Origin: Scolanthus callimorphus
Lineage: Eukaryota > Cnidaria > Anthozoa > Actiniaria > Edwardsiidae
Direction of reading: 5' to 3'
DNA: 64,000 bases
NCBI GenBank assembly: GCA_033964015.1
Contig: JAWWUD010000114.1
Location: forward strand, 124,001 to 188,000
The notes below the pieces were generated by a model. That model searched no databases. It was not told the DNA's origin and worked only from the letters and a program-made list of their open reading frames with translations. Of the stretch, positions 48,870 to 60,252 are shown in pieces. A program made the translations under genes and the position numbers. Numbering within the stretch: the stretch's first letter is position 1; every line of letters begins with the position of its first letter.

Positions 48870-49748
48870 ATGTTTCTTCTTTTAAACAAAATGACCATAG
48901 CAAATAATAAATAACTTACAGTCATCACAATCAACACTATGGTCTTTCTTTGGTCTGTTTTCTGCATACTTTTAACAGCAGATAACCAGAGACAAGATGT
49001 AGTTAATAACTGGGCTAGTATTTTCAGGAAGTAACACTTGTCACTTCAGATATGCCATGTCAATGCCATTTCAAACTAATTAAGGCAGATAGCTGAAATT
49101 CCTTGCTGTCCCTTTGAAAAGTCTTTGCTGACATACACCATTCATCTGATAATGTAAACAAATATAATGACCAGTCTTTGGGGAAATGTGTGCTGACTTT
49201 GAGGACTTTTGGTGTCAAGTTGGTGCAGAGTTTTTCATGTATGAAATTTACCATTTCCGGATCTTTTTGGGAACAAGAATTTGGCATGGAAATTTAAATT
49301 AGGGATATTTTGCCATATAGCAAAACCAAGACTTCAGTGTTACTCTCTCTGTCAAAGCATGTTGCAGATAAATGAATAGATAGGCACTTCTGGGATAAAC
49401 AATCCCATCTGGACTTTAAAGGGATGGGTTTTGTTTTCAATTTTGGTTTTATTTTCACTTTTGGAATTTTTTGGGTATGCCTGGTTCAGCTTGCCAAAAG
49501 GGATGTTCAACATTGTAGGGGGAAGTACATCCAAATTTGTGGCCAGTATGTGAAATGAAGAATAACATGAAAAGGAAATGTCTCAGACTGCAAAAATGCT
49601 TTCCATCTTGTTGAGACCAGAGAAAAGACAAGACCCATGAATTTAGCATTTCCTTGATTGGAAAAACCTGCATATGCTACATTTAGCTCTTTAACATTAG
49701 AATGGAGCTACTGCAAAACAAGAGTAATAATAATTGAAATTTGTGACC
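48870..49748. other. Gene-free stretch
   Basis: Nothing supported. Confidence 0.35.
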
Positions 49749-49752
49749 TTAA

Positions 49753-50484
49753 AGGGGCACTCGCACATTTAATTTAAAAATCAGTCTAATTCTAATCACC
49801 AAAAATCAAAATAATAGTCCAGGTTTGACCATTTTTAACTTAAGTGTTATTAGAGGAAATCCATTTAGATATCGAGCAATTTCAAGCTATGGTGGACAAA
49901 ATCTTGTACCAGGGCAATATCAAAGATATTCAAATTCTGTTTGAATTTTCTCAAAGTTGGAGATGTTACTCGTTAACTGTAGTAACACCACAAAAACAAA
50001 TTCCCATGGTAGGGCAAACACCCCAGAAAAAAAATTGTCAATTTCATTTCACTACCATTTCCCAGTGTTTTGTAGGAACTTTGAACTTCGTTTTTAGTGT
50101 TTGGTGTTGTTAGGAACGGATTCTTTTCACAAGATATTGAAAACAGACTCAAAGAAGTTTGCAATACAATGCAAATGATCTTGGTACAAGATTTTTGTCC
50201 AATGCTTACTCAAACTGCTGGCAGATTCCTTCTTAAATCAATACAAAATTATAGTGTCTATCTATTATCAAGAGGATGGAATGGATGATTCCAGCTATAC
50301 GCGTGTGCACTCTTCTTTATTCAGCCGAAGCCCACAACTACCAGCATACAGCACACGCTTTCTTAACAGTTTGTTTGACAAATGTCCCACATCTACCGAC
50401 ATGCAACACGCGCGTGCGTTATAGCTGGTCCATTGGATTGTGATTTCAATTATTTGCTTGTCTGGCAAGCATGAAAGTGCCCCT
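49753..50484. mobile_element. TTAA-flanked MITE, AGGGGC family
   Basis: The ends AGGGGCACTCGCACATTT and AAGCATGAAAGTGCCCCT lie between TTAA at 49749-49752 and 50485-50488. It shares its termini and an internal TTATCAAGAGGATGGAA segment with the 247-bp element at 15.2 kb, which looks like an internally deleted relative. It is non-coding. Confidence 0.78.
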
Positions 50485-50499
50485 TTAAAACCCTCCTTT

Positions 50500-51130
50500 C
50501 AAATTCAGACATAGACCAAATCAACTAACAGTGTTTACATCTTGTTGCCACCCAATTCAGAGGTGGTGATTCCTTTGGGTGGTTACAATAGCAAAGTGGC
50601 CATGATGATTTCTGCCCCGAAATTTAAAACTAATTGCAGTTGGAAAAACATCCAAGAGTATTAAGGAGCTTCTTCAGACATTCTTCTATAAATGAGTGAA
50701 GCTTCGAGCCTCTGGTAAGCAGGGTAGATGCGTAACCCTTGAAAAAATTATTTTAGATTTAAAAATTCTTTTTTCAAGGATTTTTTTTTAGTCCAAGGAC
50801 TATAAAGGGCCCCAAGAGTAAATAAATATTCAGGACTTTCAAAGCTTTCCAGGAAGCAGATGAACCCAATAGTTATGTAGCCTAGTGAAACTTGGTTGCA
50901 CTAGCCTAAGACTTGCAAAAACTATGCACTTCAATAAACAAGTGAGTTTGCCCAGGCACTTAGTGTAACCACATGCACAGCAATTAACAGTGCCAGATTT
51001 AGGGGGGTTCATTGGGTACCTGTACACCATCTTTGAGTTGATATTTTACAGGAAATGTATGTTCTACATTTAAGTGCACACAATTTTTTAAGCCACATGT
51101 TCTATATATTGTGCACCCCTTTCTGGATCC
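50500..51130. other. Gene-free stretch
   Basis: Nothing supported. Confidence 0.35.
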
Positions 51131-51135
51131 ACCAC

Positions 51136-51428
51136 TGATTACTGCGATCTTCATAATTCTGCGAACTCCCACCTGACATTTCCGAACGCCAAACAGCGTT
51201 TTGGCTTCCGTCAATCTAACCTTTTAAGTCAACTCCACGCATGCTTTCTGAGTTTGGTTTACATTTTACTGTGAAAAATTGTGGTTTGAAGCCTACCTCT
51301 ATGAGATCACAAGATCTTCAAAGCCTCCGTTAAATCACCCAGCGTTGTTCAATCGTTTGATTGACGGAAGTCAAACCGTGGTTTTTTGGTCGGTGTAGAG
51401 TTCGCAGAATTATGAAAATCGCAGTAAT
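51136..51428. mobile_element. Foldback element
   Basis: ATTACTGCGATCTTCATAAT, TCTGCGAACTC and GGCTTCCGTCAATC on the left are mirrored by GATTGACGGAAG, GAGTTCGCAGA and ATTATGAAAATCGCAGTAAT on the right. The arms are about 75 bp around a 140-bp centre. Confidence 0.7.
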
Positions 51429-51429
51429 G

Positions 51430-52270
51430 TATTGGGTTTTCTAATTCACATGGACTATAACAAATGTTATCACACAAGTTTTCACCCATCATTTATTTGT
51501 ATCTGTGGAGAGTCAAAATAAACTGTAGTCCCCTTTGGTAGTACCAACAAATATATACAAGAAACTGTCATGGCATTGTGCACTCAAGTTCTGTTTAGCT
51601 CAATTATTACTGTATGTACGAAGCAACAAGAAAAAGGTCACACAGTACGACAGTCACAATGTAAACACCTGTATAGTCGTATGTCTTCGAGGATTAAAAT
51701 AAATGAGACCGCAAAGCCAAAGGAGACAACACTTTCTTGTATTACAAGTCTATTAGAAGTCTTTTCGTTAGACAACAGCTTTGCTGCAACTTCGGAGTAC
51801 ACTAGGTAGATAGATGACATAGATTGCAAAATCCTCCGTACTCAACAGTAAATCCATAGGGCTAAAATATCCAGATCGCCATAGTTTTTAGGCTTCAATA
51901 CTTCTCTAAATAGTCTTAGCGTTCACTGACGTGCAGATCATTGGTCCAAGTGTTCTGCAGATGCTCGTGATTTGTGAATAATCTTTAAATGATGCTCGAT
52001 TCCTTCAGGAGAAGAGGTTGATAAAGTACCTGTGCAATTCTAACGTTGACATGGGGGCCATTGGAACAGAAAACAACAGTAAAACAGCCCAATTTCGTCC
52101 TTAAACCATTCCCCGCTAAATCAATCCGCCATGTTGTCCGCCATTTTGTTTTTGTAATCTGCCAGTCGTTAATTTTTCTGTGACCTTCCCATAATCCTTT
52201 GCGCGCCTGTCAAGTAACGCAATATTGGTAACAGCCAGTAACGCAAAAGCGAAAAAATCGAAAAGAAACA
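51430..52270. other. Gene-free stretch with CGCCATNTTG motifs
   Basis: CCGCCATGTTGTCCGCCATTTTG near 52128-52150 resembles paired YY1 sites. No gene is attached to it. Confidence 0.3.
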
Positions 52271-52277
52271 CAATTAA

Positions 52278-52911
52278 AGCGGGACTGTCACGGTACGCGC
52301 ATGCTCGAGCAAAGACCACCGATCCCACGTAACTATCATTCAAAACGGGGATTCCCTGTTTAAATAAACCAATCACGGGACACTTCGTTTTCACGGGAAA
52401 GTACCCACGCCCCGCACGACGTCGCCTCAGGGAAAACATAATTTGTAGTTCATTCGTCAGGAGGCGACATTATGGTATGTTTTTAGGGGTTTTCAGGCAA
52501 ATGAGCTGCAAAATCGTTGTCTGAGGTGAAGATACCGTAGCCCTTGAACAATTTCCATGTCTCGTGGACCCTTTTCGATATCCAGATCCTGCTTTTATTG
52601 TGTTCCCAAGCCATTTTGGCGTAAGGACGACCTCGATTAGGCCTTTCTTGTTGGGCAGCCATCAGTGAAATGACGCTCGGGTCTCATTCAATTTAAAACG
52701 ACAAACAATATTGCATCGACTCCAAAATTTGGTCACGATACTAAGGAGATCTCAGGAGAGAATACCCGTTAAGAATTAAGGGTAGATGGACCCCGAAACA
52801 ACAAGATTTAAACGGATTCTACCAGCGTAATTCCTCCCTCTCACAGCCATCGTTCCGGCCCGGACCAAAGTGATCAAAATTCGCACATGCGCGAACCGTG
52901 ACAGTCCCGCT
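52278..52911. mobile_element. TTAA-flanked MITE, AGCGGGACTG family
   Basis: AGCGGGACTGTCACGGT and ACCGTGACAGTCCCGCT are exact inverted ends, with about 10 further paired bases (CGCGCATG). They are flanked by TTAA at 52274-52277 and 52912-52915. It is non-coding and fits a Kolobok- or piggyBac-type transposase. Confidence 0.85.
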
Positions 52912-52937
52912 TTAACGACTGGGTACGAGTCTGCCAA

Positions 52938-53118
52938 TATAGCCAAAGGTCGCACGTTGCAATTTACAATGCCTTCGTCACGTCTGTGTTGGAACACGCA
53001 TGTCCTCTGTGCAGTAACAGCCTTTTGAAACGTGTCCAGGAACGCGCAATGCTCAAAATTCATCCGTTTTGTAGATGTTTATTTCGCCGAACAGAAAGGA
53101 GACTAAGTATTGCCTGAG
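52938..53118 (+). pseudogene. LINE reverse-transcriptase fragment
   Basis: The frame reads HVAIYNAFVTSVLEHACPLC and then SLLKRVQERAMLKIHP, ending at a stop near 53116-53118. The pattern (Y..FV.SVLE.ACP.......L..VQ.RA) is the conserved thumb region of CR1/L2-like reverse transcriptases. It is a short fragment outside the adjacent TIR element. Confidence 0.65.
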
Positions 53119-53207
53119 TAACGGTTGAAAACTACATATTATAACTTTGGCGAACATTGTGGCGTACTATCCGGTCTGTAATGAACATGCTGTCGGGCTC
53201 TATATCA

Positions 53208-54497
53208 AGGCACGTCCCGATTGCGCTGGGCACTACTTCGGCACTTTTTCGAAATTGGAGCACTATTCTACATTTCGAGCACTCTTGAGCACTTAATTGA
53301 CTTTTGAGCAGAATTTAGGCATATTTCCGCTTTTCGGGCAACATTTTCAGCAATTTTTCACAATTCAAGTGCAATATTTTGTCTTTCAAACGTTTCCAGT
53401 ATTAAAAGCCGAGATCATGAATTGTGACTATAGTTGTTCTACCATGTCGCCTTACTTACTGACATTGTCATGGAAATGCACGAGCTATGTTCCTATCACG
53501 AACTGTTGGACAAATCTGGAACCATCTCGCTTTTTAATCAAAGAATTCAGAACATGATGCTTACTATTTTTAAATGTCTTCACAATCACAGATACCCTCA
53601 ATGAAGACCTGTTTGCTACCCGCAAAACAAACTATTCTCTTAGGGGCAGCAACGTACTCAGACTTCCTAAGCCTATCACTACAACGTATGGGCTACACTC
53701 TTTTAAATATTTTGCTGCAAAAACTTGGAACTCCCTACCGGAACGCTTGAGAGGCGAACACACGTTTTCAACTTTTAAGTCTATGCTCAAGCTTCAATAA
53801 TTTTCTCTTTAAATGACTGACTGCATTATCTTTATAGCATCTATATAATATTATCGTCTGTTATGTGATCGTTTTTATGTGATCGTTTTCATGTTATACT
53901 CGGAGATATTAGCTTCTTTACAAGCTACTCTGAAATTCGAGTTTAAATAAAGTTATGTATGTATGTATGGACCTATGGTCCTTTGACCGTGGAACAGTCG
54001 ATTTTCATTGGCTTGTGACACTTTCTGTTTCTGTGAACTTCTGGCGCCCTTTTCTGTTTGTCTTGTATAGCACTGTTTCTTAATCGGTCAAATACTAACT
54101 GTTAAAGATTGTAGCAACAAACCATCAAAGCGTATCTGAAAATGAATCCATTGTAGTTCCTGACCCATAACAGTAGCAGTAAATTCTGGAGCACCGCAAA
54201 GCGCATCGATAGCACGGAATCGAAAATTGCCCACCAACAAAGGAATGCTATGCTTTAGAACTATTGCTTGACTGTATAAAGGGCTTTCGTTCGACAAATG
54301 TTGTTACTTGAACTTTATGATCACCTCAAATATTCTATTCTTTTTTAATTTATACTATTCGAATACCCGTGAGCAACTTTTCGAGCACTATTTCTAAATT
54401 TCAAGTACTCTTTTTAGAAATCGAGCACTATTTGAGCACTTTTTAGTATATTTTTAGCACTTTTTGGCGATTTTTCCAGCGCAATCGGGACGTGCCT
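53208..54497. mobile_element. 1.3-kb TIR element carrying a LINE 3' end
   Basis: AGGCACGTCCCGATTGCGCT (53208) and its exact complement ending at 54497 form a perfect 22-bp inverted repeat. TCTATATC and TCTATATT adjoin the ends, a near-perfect 8-bp duplication as in hAT elements. GAGCACT-type motifs repeat just inside both ends, and in the same orientation rather than inverted. The interior is largely a LINE 3' terminus. Confidence 0.75.
53430..53967 (+). mobile_element. LINE 3' end (CR1/L2-like) with TATG tail
   Basis: One frame reads CSYHELLDKSGTISLFNQRI and continues QNMMLTIFKCLHN. After a frame change the next reads LNEDLFATRKTNYSLRGSN, then LRLPKPITTTYGLHSFKY and AKTWNSLPERLR, stopping near 53800. 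This is the classic C terminus of CR1/L2/Jockey-group polyproteins. A 3' UTR of about 150 bp ends AATAAAG and (TATG)n. It is a 5'-truncated, frameshifted dead copy. Confidence 0.85.
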
Positions 54498-54539
54498 ATC
54501 TATATTAGGGCCCTCGCGAGTCAATCGGCGTTGTGAAAG

Positions 54540-54692
54540 TTATAATAATAGTAATGTAGTTGATGCTCTCGGGGGTAAATATGTTTTGGCCCTTCTCAGT
54601 GCTCATTTTACCCTCGCTGCGCTCGGGCTAAAATGAGCCAAGTCGGGCCCAAAACATATTTACGCCCGCTAACATCAACTATATTGTTATAA
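54540..54692. mobile_element. Foldback element
   Basis: TGTAGTTGATG, GGGGGTAAATATGTTTTGGC and GCTCATTTTA on the left are mirrored by TAAAATGAGC, CCCAAAACATATTTACGCCC and CATCAACTATA on the right. The loop, CCCTCGCTGCGCTCGGG, is itself nearly palindromic. Confidence 0.78.
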
Positions 54693-54754
54693 TAGATCGA
54701 AGCGGTAAAATCACTAAAGGAAGCAATGAATTCATCTGTACTTAAAAAAGAGAA

Positions 54755-54845
54755 AGAGGGGAGGGTCCCATTTTTTTCAGGAACATAAATGGGAAGGGCC
54801 ACATTTTTTAAAGGTATCTTAAAGGGGAGGGTCAAATTTTTTTGG
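54755..54845. repeat. GGGGAGGGTC-type repeat cluster
   Basis: Three copies of GGGAGGGTC(A/C)(A/C) or GGGAAGGGCCACA, each followed by a T run, related to 38400-38520. Confidence 0.5.
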
Positions 54846-54958
54846 GAGCTCTTTTGGAGCTCTTTTGAGCCCTTATGTGCAATTTTATCAACTTCGACGT
54901 TTGTCTAATGTTGGTTTTAAATACGTTGTCTCAATGTACTCTTATAAGTCGTTTTCTC

Positions 54959-55090
54959 TTAAGGCTGGTTTCCATATAATCTCTTCGATCTTATCAGTCT
55001 CGCCGATCGCATGAAGTAGAGCACACGCGATCCATGAGATTCATGCGATCGTATGTTTCCATACGATCTCGCCGATCGCATAAAGTCAGT
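54959..55090. repeat. GATCGCATGA-rich repeat, probable MITE end
   Basis: It begins TTAAGGCTGGTTTCCATA, then GATCTTATC, GCCGATCGCATGAAG and TTTCCATACGATCTCGCCG in repeated order. It looks like the left end of a TTAA element whose right end is not seen, perhaps interrupted by the next insertion. Confidence 0.4.
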
Positions 55091-55284
55091 CCAGGATATG
55101 GCGCGCCAAATGGCTCAAAAATAAAAATATATTGGTTGAATTAAAAAATCTATGTCGATGAGAAAAAACAGTGTCAATTGGCGATATCTAAAATAGTGTC
55201 GTCATCTATTAGGAAAAAACTTATGTCGATTGGAAATAGAAGACTTGACGATCACAAAAAACTCAATCGAGAAGGACAATTCTA

Positions 55285-56815
55285 CGCCTCTGTCGATGAG
55301 GAAAAAACTCTGTCGATAGGAAAAAACTCCGTCGATAGGAAAAAACTCTGTCGATAGGAAAAAACTCCGTCGATAGGAAAAAACTCTGTCGATAGGAAAA
55401 AAAACTCCGTCGATAGGAAACTCTGTCGATATAGTCCAGTAAATCAAAAAATATTTTTACTAAAGGTTGGACAAAAATGGTAACAAAGGTTTCTCACCAG
55501 GAACATGTTTAGTAGTGTTCCGTTAGTACACAAAAAAAAGTCCACCCGAATCCACCGATGGCAACTTCCTTTTTTTGAGTTTTGAAAATTCCAGTCATTT
55601 TAGGCCGAAAAAGAGCTCAAAATGAAACAAAAGGTTTTTCTTCTTAATATTGTTCCTGACACTCTCTAGTATCACAGGAAGAAAATCAGCAAAAATGCGA
55701 AAAGTAAAAATAACCGAGTTTTTTTGGCTGCTTGTTTTAACCTTTGTTGTTCGCAGCACTGAATGAATTTTTTGAATGATGAATTTTATAGAGTGTAGCG
55801 CCGGCCCGGCTAATCTCTGAATGTTTCTGACTTCCAAGAATGATCATTTCACTTTATTTAGTAACTCCTTGGCAATAAAAATTGCTTCAAAAGACATTTT
55901 CTGGTATTTAGGGAACTCATATTTTCAAATCCCGTATGAAAGCGTGAAATAGCGTAAAAAATCGAAACTAAATGCCAAAAACCTAGATATTTATTTGTGA
56001 CGTGGCTAGCGATTTATAAATCAAGTCTGTGATTCAAACCATGGCCCATGGGGCAGAGAATATGGAAGTATTTTTGATGTACACACTATAGAATATCTTC
56101 TGGTTTGGAAGGCTCAAGTGCCGGCAAACTCGTGAATAACAATGGCGGTAACAATAGCGCTACAATAAGGAATTTTCAAAACTCAAAATAAGGAAGTTGC
56201 CATCATCGGTGGATTCGGGTGGACTTTTTCTTGTGTACTAACGGAACACTACTAAACATGTTCCTGGTGAGAAACCTTTGTTACCATTTTTGTCCAACCT
56301 TTCTCATTCATTTACTGGACTAATAGGAAAAAACTCTGAGTCGATAAGGAAAAAAACTCCGTCGATAGGAAAAAAAAACTCCGTCGATAGGAAAAAACTC
56401 CGTCGATAGGAAGAAACTCCGTCGATAGGAAAAAACTCTGTCGATAGGAAAAAAACTCTGTCGATAGGAAAAAGCTCTGTCGATGAGGAAAAAACTCTGT
56501 CGATAGGAAAAAACTCCGTCGATAGGAAAAAAACTCTGTCGATAGGAAAAAACTCTGTCGATGAGGAAAAAACTCTGTCGATAGGAAAAAACTCTGTCAA
56601 TAGGAAAAAACTCTGTCGATGAGGAAAAAACTCTGTCGATAGGAAAAAAACTCTGTCGATGGGGAAAACTGATATGAAAAAAACTCTGTCGATGGGAAAA
56701 AAACTCTGTCGATGAGGAAAAAACTCTGGCGTTAGGAAAAAACTCTGGCGATGAGGAAAAAACTCTGTCGATGGGGAAAAAGCTCTGGCGATGAGGAAAA
56801 AACTCTGTCGAAGAC
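55285..56815. repeat. Minisatellite of ~20-bp GTCGATAGGAAAAAACTCT units, in two blocks
   Basis: The left block is at 55285-55431 and the right block at 56323-56815. Units vary between GATAGG, GATGAGG and GATGGGG and between ACTCTG and ACTCCG. Together there are more than 30 copies. Open frames of up to 186 codons on the minus strand arise from the stop-free unit and are not genes. Confidence 0.9.
55432..56322. mobile_element. TAGTCCAGT-family TIR element inserted in the minisatellite
   Basis: Inverted repeats of about 155 bp (55432-55592, 56166-56322) share TAGTCCAGTAAAT, AAAGGTTGGACAAAAATGGT, TTTCTCACCAGGAACATG, AACGGAACACTA in opposite orientation, and GGTGGATTCGGGTGGACTTT. ATA flanks both ends (55429-55431, 56323-56325). 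Removing it rejoins GTCGATAGG, an intact array unit. It is related by its termini and 3-bp duplication to the 3.5-kb element at 41 kb. Confidence 0.85.
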
Positions 56816-56975
56816 TTTTTGTTGTCCATATCAATAGAGTTTTTCCTCATCGTTGACGACGCTATTTTAGAAATCTGCAATTGACACTGTTTTCCTCATC
56901 GACATGGCCGGATATATTCTAATTCAACCAGTATATTTTTATTTTTGAGCCATATGGCGCGCCATACCAGGATAT

Positions 56976-58133
56976 TAATTTTTTGCGCGCCATTTTGAAA
57001 GAGTACGCGACCGGATGTTGTGAATGCCGGTGTTATTTTTGTTCTTCCTTTCAAAATCAAACATAAAGACATAAAGGCGTTTTCGAACATTTGAAAGAAA
57101 ATACAAATGTATTTGGAGTGAAAACAAGAACAATTTACGAGCTCGTTGTTTACGTCGAAATCAGTTGTTGATGCTGACAATAACCTAAGAACTGAAACTC
57201 TAAAGAATTATGCTCTGCAGTCGAAATAGAAATAAAGGGGTAGGAAATTCATGATTATACCCAATAAAATAGAAAGCACATGCATATTGGTATAATTAAT
57301 TTATTTTTAGCAAGGACGGTGGCTAGCAACCAGCCCGTGCTTTGCCGTGTTTTACAAAACGGAAGCCAATTATATGGATTTTATTTGGAATTTTTAGGGA
57401 TTGGCAAGAGGACAAAGGATTCGAGGAGAGTTTTAGGAATGAAGATTTTAGGAGATTCTAGGGGAAAATATTGGGAAAATAATGGTCGCTGTTTTAAAGT
57501 TTCATCGCGCGGTATCCATGACGACAAAATTTCGCGGAAAGTTCGAATCTAAAAATAGGATCATCTACTCCCGTGCGTGGGACATTCCCAATACCGTATG
57601 CAGGCTCTTGGTAAGCTCTTCACTAAATAAATGTTCTTTACTGGCTGGGAGGTCTGTATAGGGAAAAACTGTGACCTCCGGCCTTGGTCAACATTTTCCA
57701 GCCCTCCGTCACAGTTTTTTTCGAACTCTAAAAAAAATATTTTTTGGATGAAAACAAGCGCGCGCAAATGGTTACCGTGGCCTGTAGGTCAAAGATAGGA
57801 AATTATTATCTAACTGCAACATGAAGAGTAGACATATTGCAGGTGTGAGACTGGGGCGAGTACAAATATCCCGCGATATTGTACACTTCCAAACTATTTT
57901 CACTAAGTTCACCCATTCTCACTTCAAAACAGCGGACAATTACAGAATGTCGGATTATAAACAACTTATTAGACATAAGCAGAAACATAACTTTGTTGAA
58001 ACATGTAACGGCGAACCAAGCTGTGGATTATTCGTGGTGAGTTTATGACTTTATTTGGTCAATAAATGAACTCTCGCCTGCTAACCCAAGCAGGTTTTCT
58101 CTTCATAATATTTCATTTTTTGCTCAAATAAAG
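56976..58133. other. Gene-free stretch
   Basis: No gene. A small inverted repeat AAAAACTGTGAC/GTCACAGTTTTT lies at 57664-57718. Confidence 0.4.
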
Positions 58134-58135
58134 TA

Positions 58136-60252
58136 CAGTGGGTTGCCCAGTTCCGTGCCAGTACCAGTTCCGTGCCACGTAAAAACTAATCTCTCTTTTC
58201 ACCATGAGTATTGCGAATTTGAACAAACTAAGAATACATAAACAAAGTGTGACTATTTGACTTTTAGAAAGCGAAATAACGGGTTGTATCACCAAAGGGT
58301 TTGTTAAGAAAGTCCGATTACTTAAAAGCAGGTCTCGTTCTCATTACTAAAATTTGCAGTTTTCACTGCACAGTGAACTGACCTCGTCTCGAAAGTGAAG
58401 TGTAAAAGTCACATATCTTGTACGAAATACTCCAATTTTCATACAGTTACTTAAAAAAGGGTCAAAGCGACGTTATCTGATATTTTTTTCTCGCTTGATG
58501 CAGTGGTTTTAATCTTCTGTTGCCTTTAGTTTTATGTGCGATTTTTTAGTAGTGGTACCAGTTCCGTGCCACCTCGCGCAAGTTCTCTTGTTTCTCCTGT
58601 TTACACAAATTTGAGGTCACAGAAAGAGTATATTTGTGTGAGTTCTAAATGACATGATTTCTTTATCAATCAGTATTCAATAAGGTTTGATTTTATTAAG
58701 GTTACTGAGAACCTTCGCGCACGTTGTTCGAAAAAAAAATCATACACGTTCTATGTCAACCTATATATCGTTGGAAAGCTTATAGAATGGACTAGCGGGC
58801 CATGGCAAAAAGAAGTCACTTATTGATACCTGTAATTTTTTTAAAGCATTGATTAAATATTTTGGTGTGCTATTTTCACGAGCTAACGCCGCCGAACTGC
58901 TGGACCATGACTCCCAAGTAACATATTGTTTTAATCCTTAAAGGTGTTTCTCAAAAACTGTGTCTGCGATTTTTTAAATTTTGTTTAGTTCAACAGTTAT
59001 GAATTTTTAAAATTTTTAGAGCGTGAAAATTCTACAAAATTTGACCTTCGAAATTTAAAAGTTCGATAACTTTTGAGCAAAGCAAAATTTTAAAAAACGC
59101 AGACACGGTTTTCGAGAAACACCTTTAAGGATTAAAACAATGTGTTACTTGGGAGTCAAGGTCTAGCAGTTCGTCAGCGTTATCTCTTGAAACTCTTACA
59201 CCCGAATTTTTAATAAAACCTTAAAAAAATTTCTAATTATGAAAAAAATATTTCTTTTTGCCATAGTTCGCTAGTCCATTCTATAAGCTTTCCAACGATA
59301 TATAGGTTGATATGTTTTGGTTAAACTAAGGACGTGTATGATTTTTTTTTCGAACACGTGCGCGAAGGTTCTCAGTAACCTTAAGCGACAATTATAGTTT
59401 TTAAGACGAAACTCAGTTATTTGTTTAAATATAAACCCTCTCTTTCATTCAATCGTGACGTCGATGAAAATTACGTATCACTATAATTGAGAGGCTGGAT
59501 TTTTTAGGCCAGGATTTCAAAACATTTGCAGCTTATTTTACCAAACAAAAACTGTTTGGTAAAGATAAGTATTTTAAAAGGGTTGGATAAAAATAAAAAA
59601 TATTAAACAGCTTCAGAATTATCCGCCAGTGATCCATGCCAGAGTGAGTTATTTTCCGTGAGCGTTTCTTTCTGTCAGTATTTTACGTTCACGCGTGTTC
59701 TTCCAGGGAAGTGTGAGATTCTGCTAAAGATTGCATCCCACATTCTCTTTCTTCTCGCCAAAACATCATTTCTGGCGCAATTATATGTTACAATAAAGGG
59801 ACGTTTGATACTCTTTACTATTTACTAATTGACATAAGTTTGAATGATATTTTTGTCGACAGACAAGCAAAACTCGTAAATGGTTTATTTTAAAGAATTC
59901 AACTGCCGTATTGTGAAGTTAAAATTCTGTAAATAGAATAAAAAAGCAACCAGAAGGCAAGGATATGATTTTTGTCTCAGTTATTACTTAAAATGATTCT
60001 TAAATCATAAGCAAATTGCGAAGTTGTAAGTGGCACGGAACTGGTACGCGGTGGCTCGGAACTGGTAACGCGAGTTGCTCTGAAAAATATGCCTTTAACT
60101 CGGAAAAATTTAAAATGTTGGAGTCAGTTCCTTGTTGATTATAACAATTGATAAATTTGGATTATTCAAGTAAAAATAATGTAAAATGGCGTCACAGCTA
60201 AAAAGATAGAGTAATTTAAAGTTGAAGTGGCACGGAACTGGGCACCCTACTG
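58136..60252. mobile_element. 2.1-kb Tc1/mariner-like element with CCAGTTCCGTGCCA repeats
   Basis: CAGTGGGTTGCCCAGTTCCG at the left and CGGAACTGGGCACCCTACTG at the right are inverted ends, flanked by TA (58134-58135, 60253-60254). CCAGTTCCGTGCCA or close forms recur inside both ends (about 58150, 58167, 58558 on the +, and 60033, 60055, 60229 on the -). No transposase frame remains. It hosts a nested TTAA foldback. Confidence 0.8.
58700..59380. mobile_element. Large TTAA foldback nested in the Tc1-like element
   Basis: The arms of about 310 bp start GGTTACTGAGAACCTTCGCG and end CGCGAAGGTTCTCAGTAACC. They include CGTTGGAAAGCTTATAGAAT and GAAACACCTTTAAGGATTAA with their complements. TTAA flanks both sides (58696-58699, 59381-59384). 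The terminal GGTTAC resembles the MITE at 7.0 kb. Confidence 0.87.

Larger units (their letters stand above)
55100..56966. mobile_element. Outer MITE with GGCGCGCC ends, built around a minisatellite
   Basis: Inverted repeats of about 115-135 bp (55100-55215, 56830-56966) share GGCGCGCCAnATGGCTCAAA, AAATAAAAATATA, TTGGTTGAATTA, GTCGATGAG and ACAGTGTCAATTG. CCAGGATAT flanks both ends (55091-55099, 56967-56975), a 9-bp direct repeat. The interior is a GTCGATAGGAAAAAACTCT array, itself interrupted by another transposon. It has no coding sequence beyond frames created by the array. Confidence 0.8.

Noticed and set aside
53208..54497. Treating the RT fragment at 52.94-53.12 kb and the LINE end at 53.43-53.97 kb as one LINE split by the TIR element
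   Set aside because: The 3' LINE part lies inside the inverted repeats rather than beyond them, so a simple split does not explain it.
56304..56880. Minus-strand frames of 176 and 186 codons with repeated FFPIDRVF-like peptides
   Set aside because: Both are translations of the 20-bp GTCGATAGG array in overlapping frames; the array lies in a MITE.
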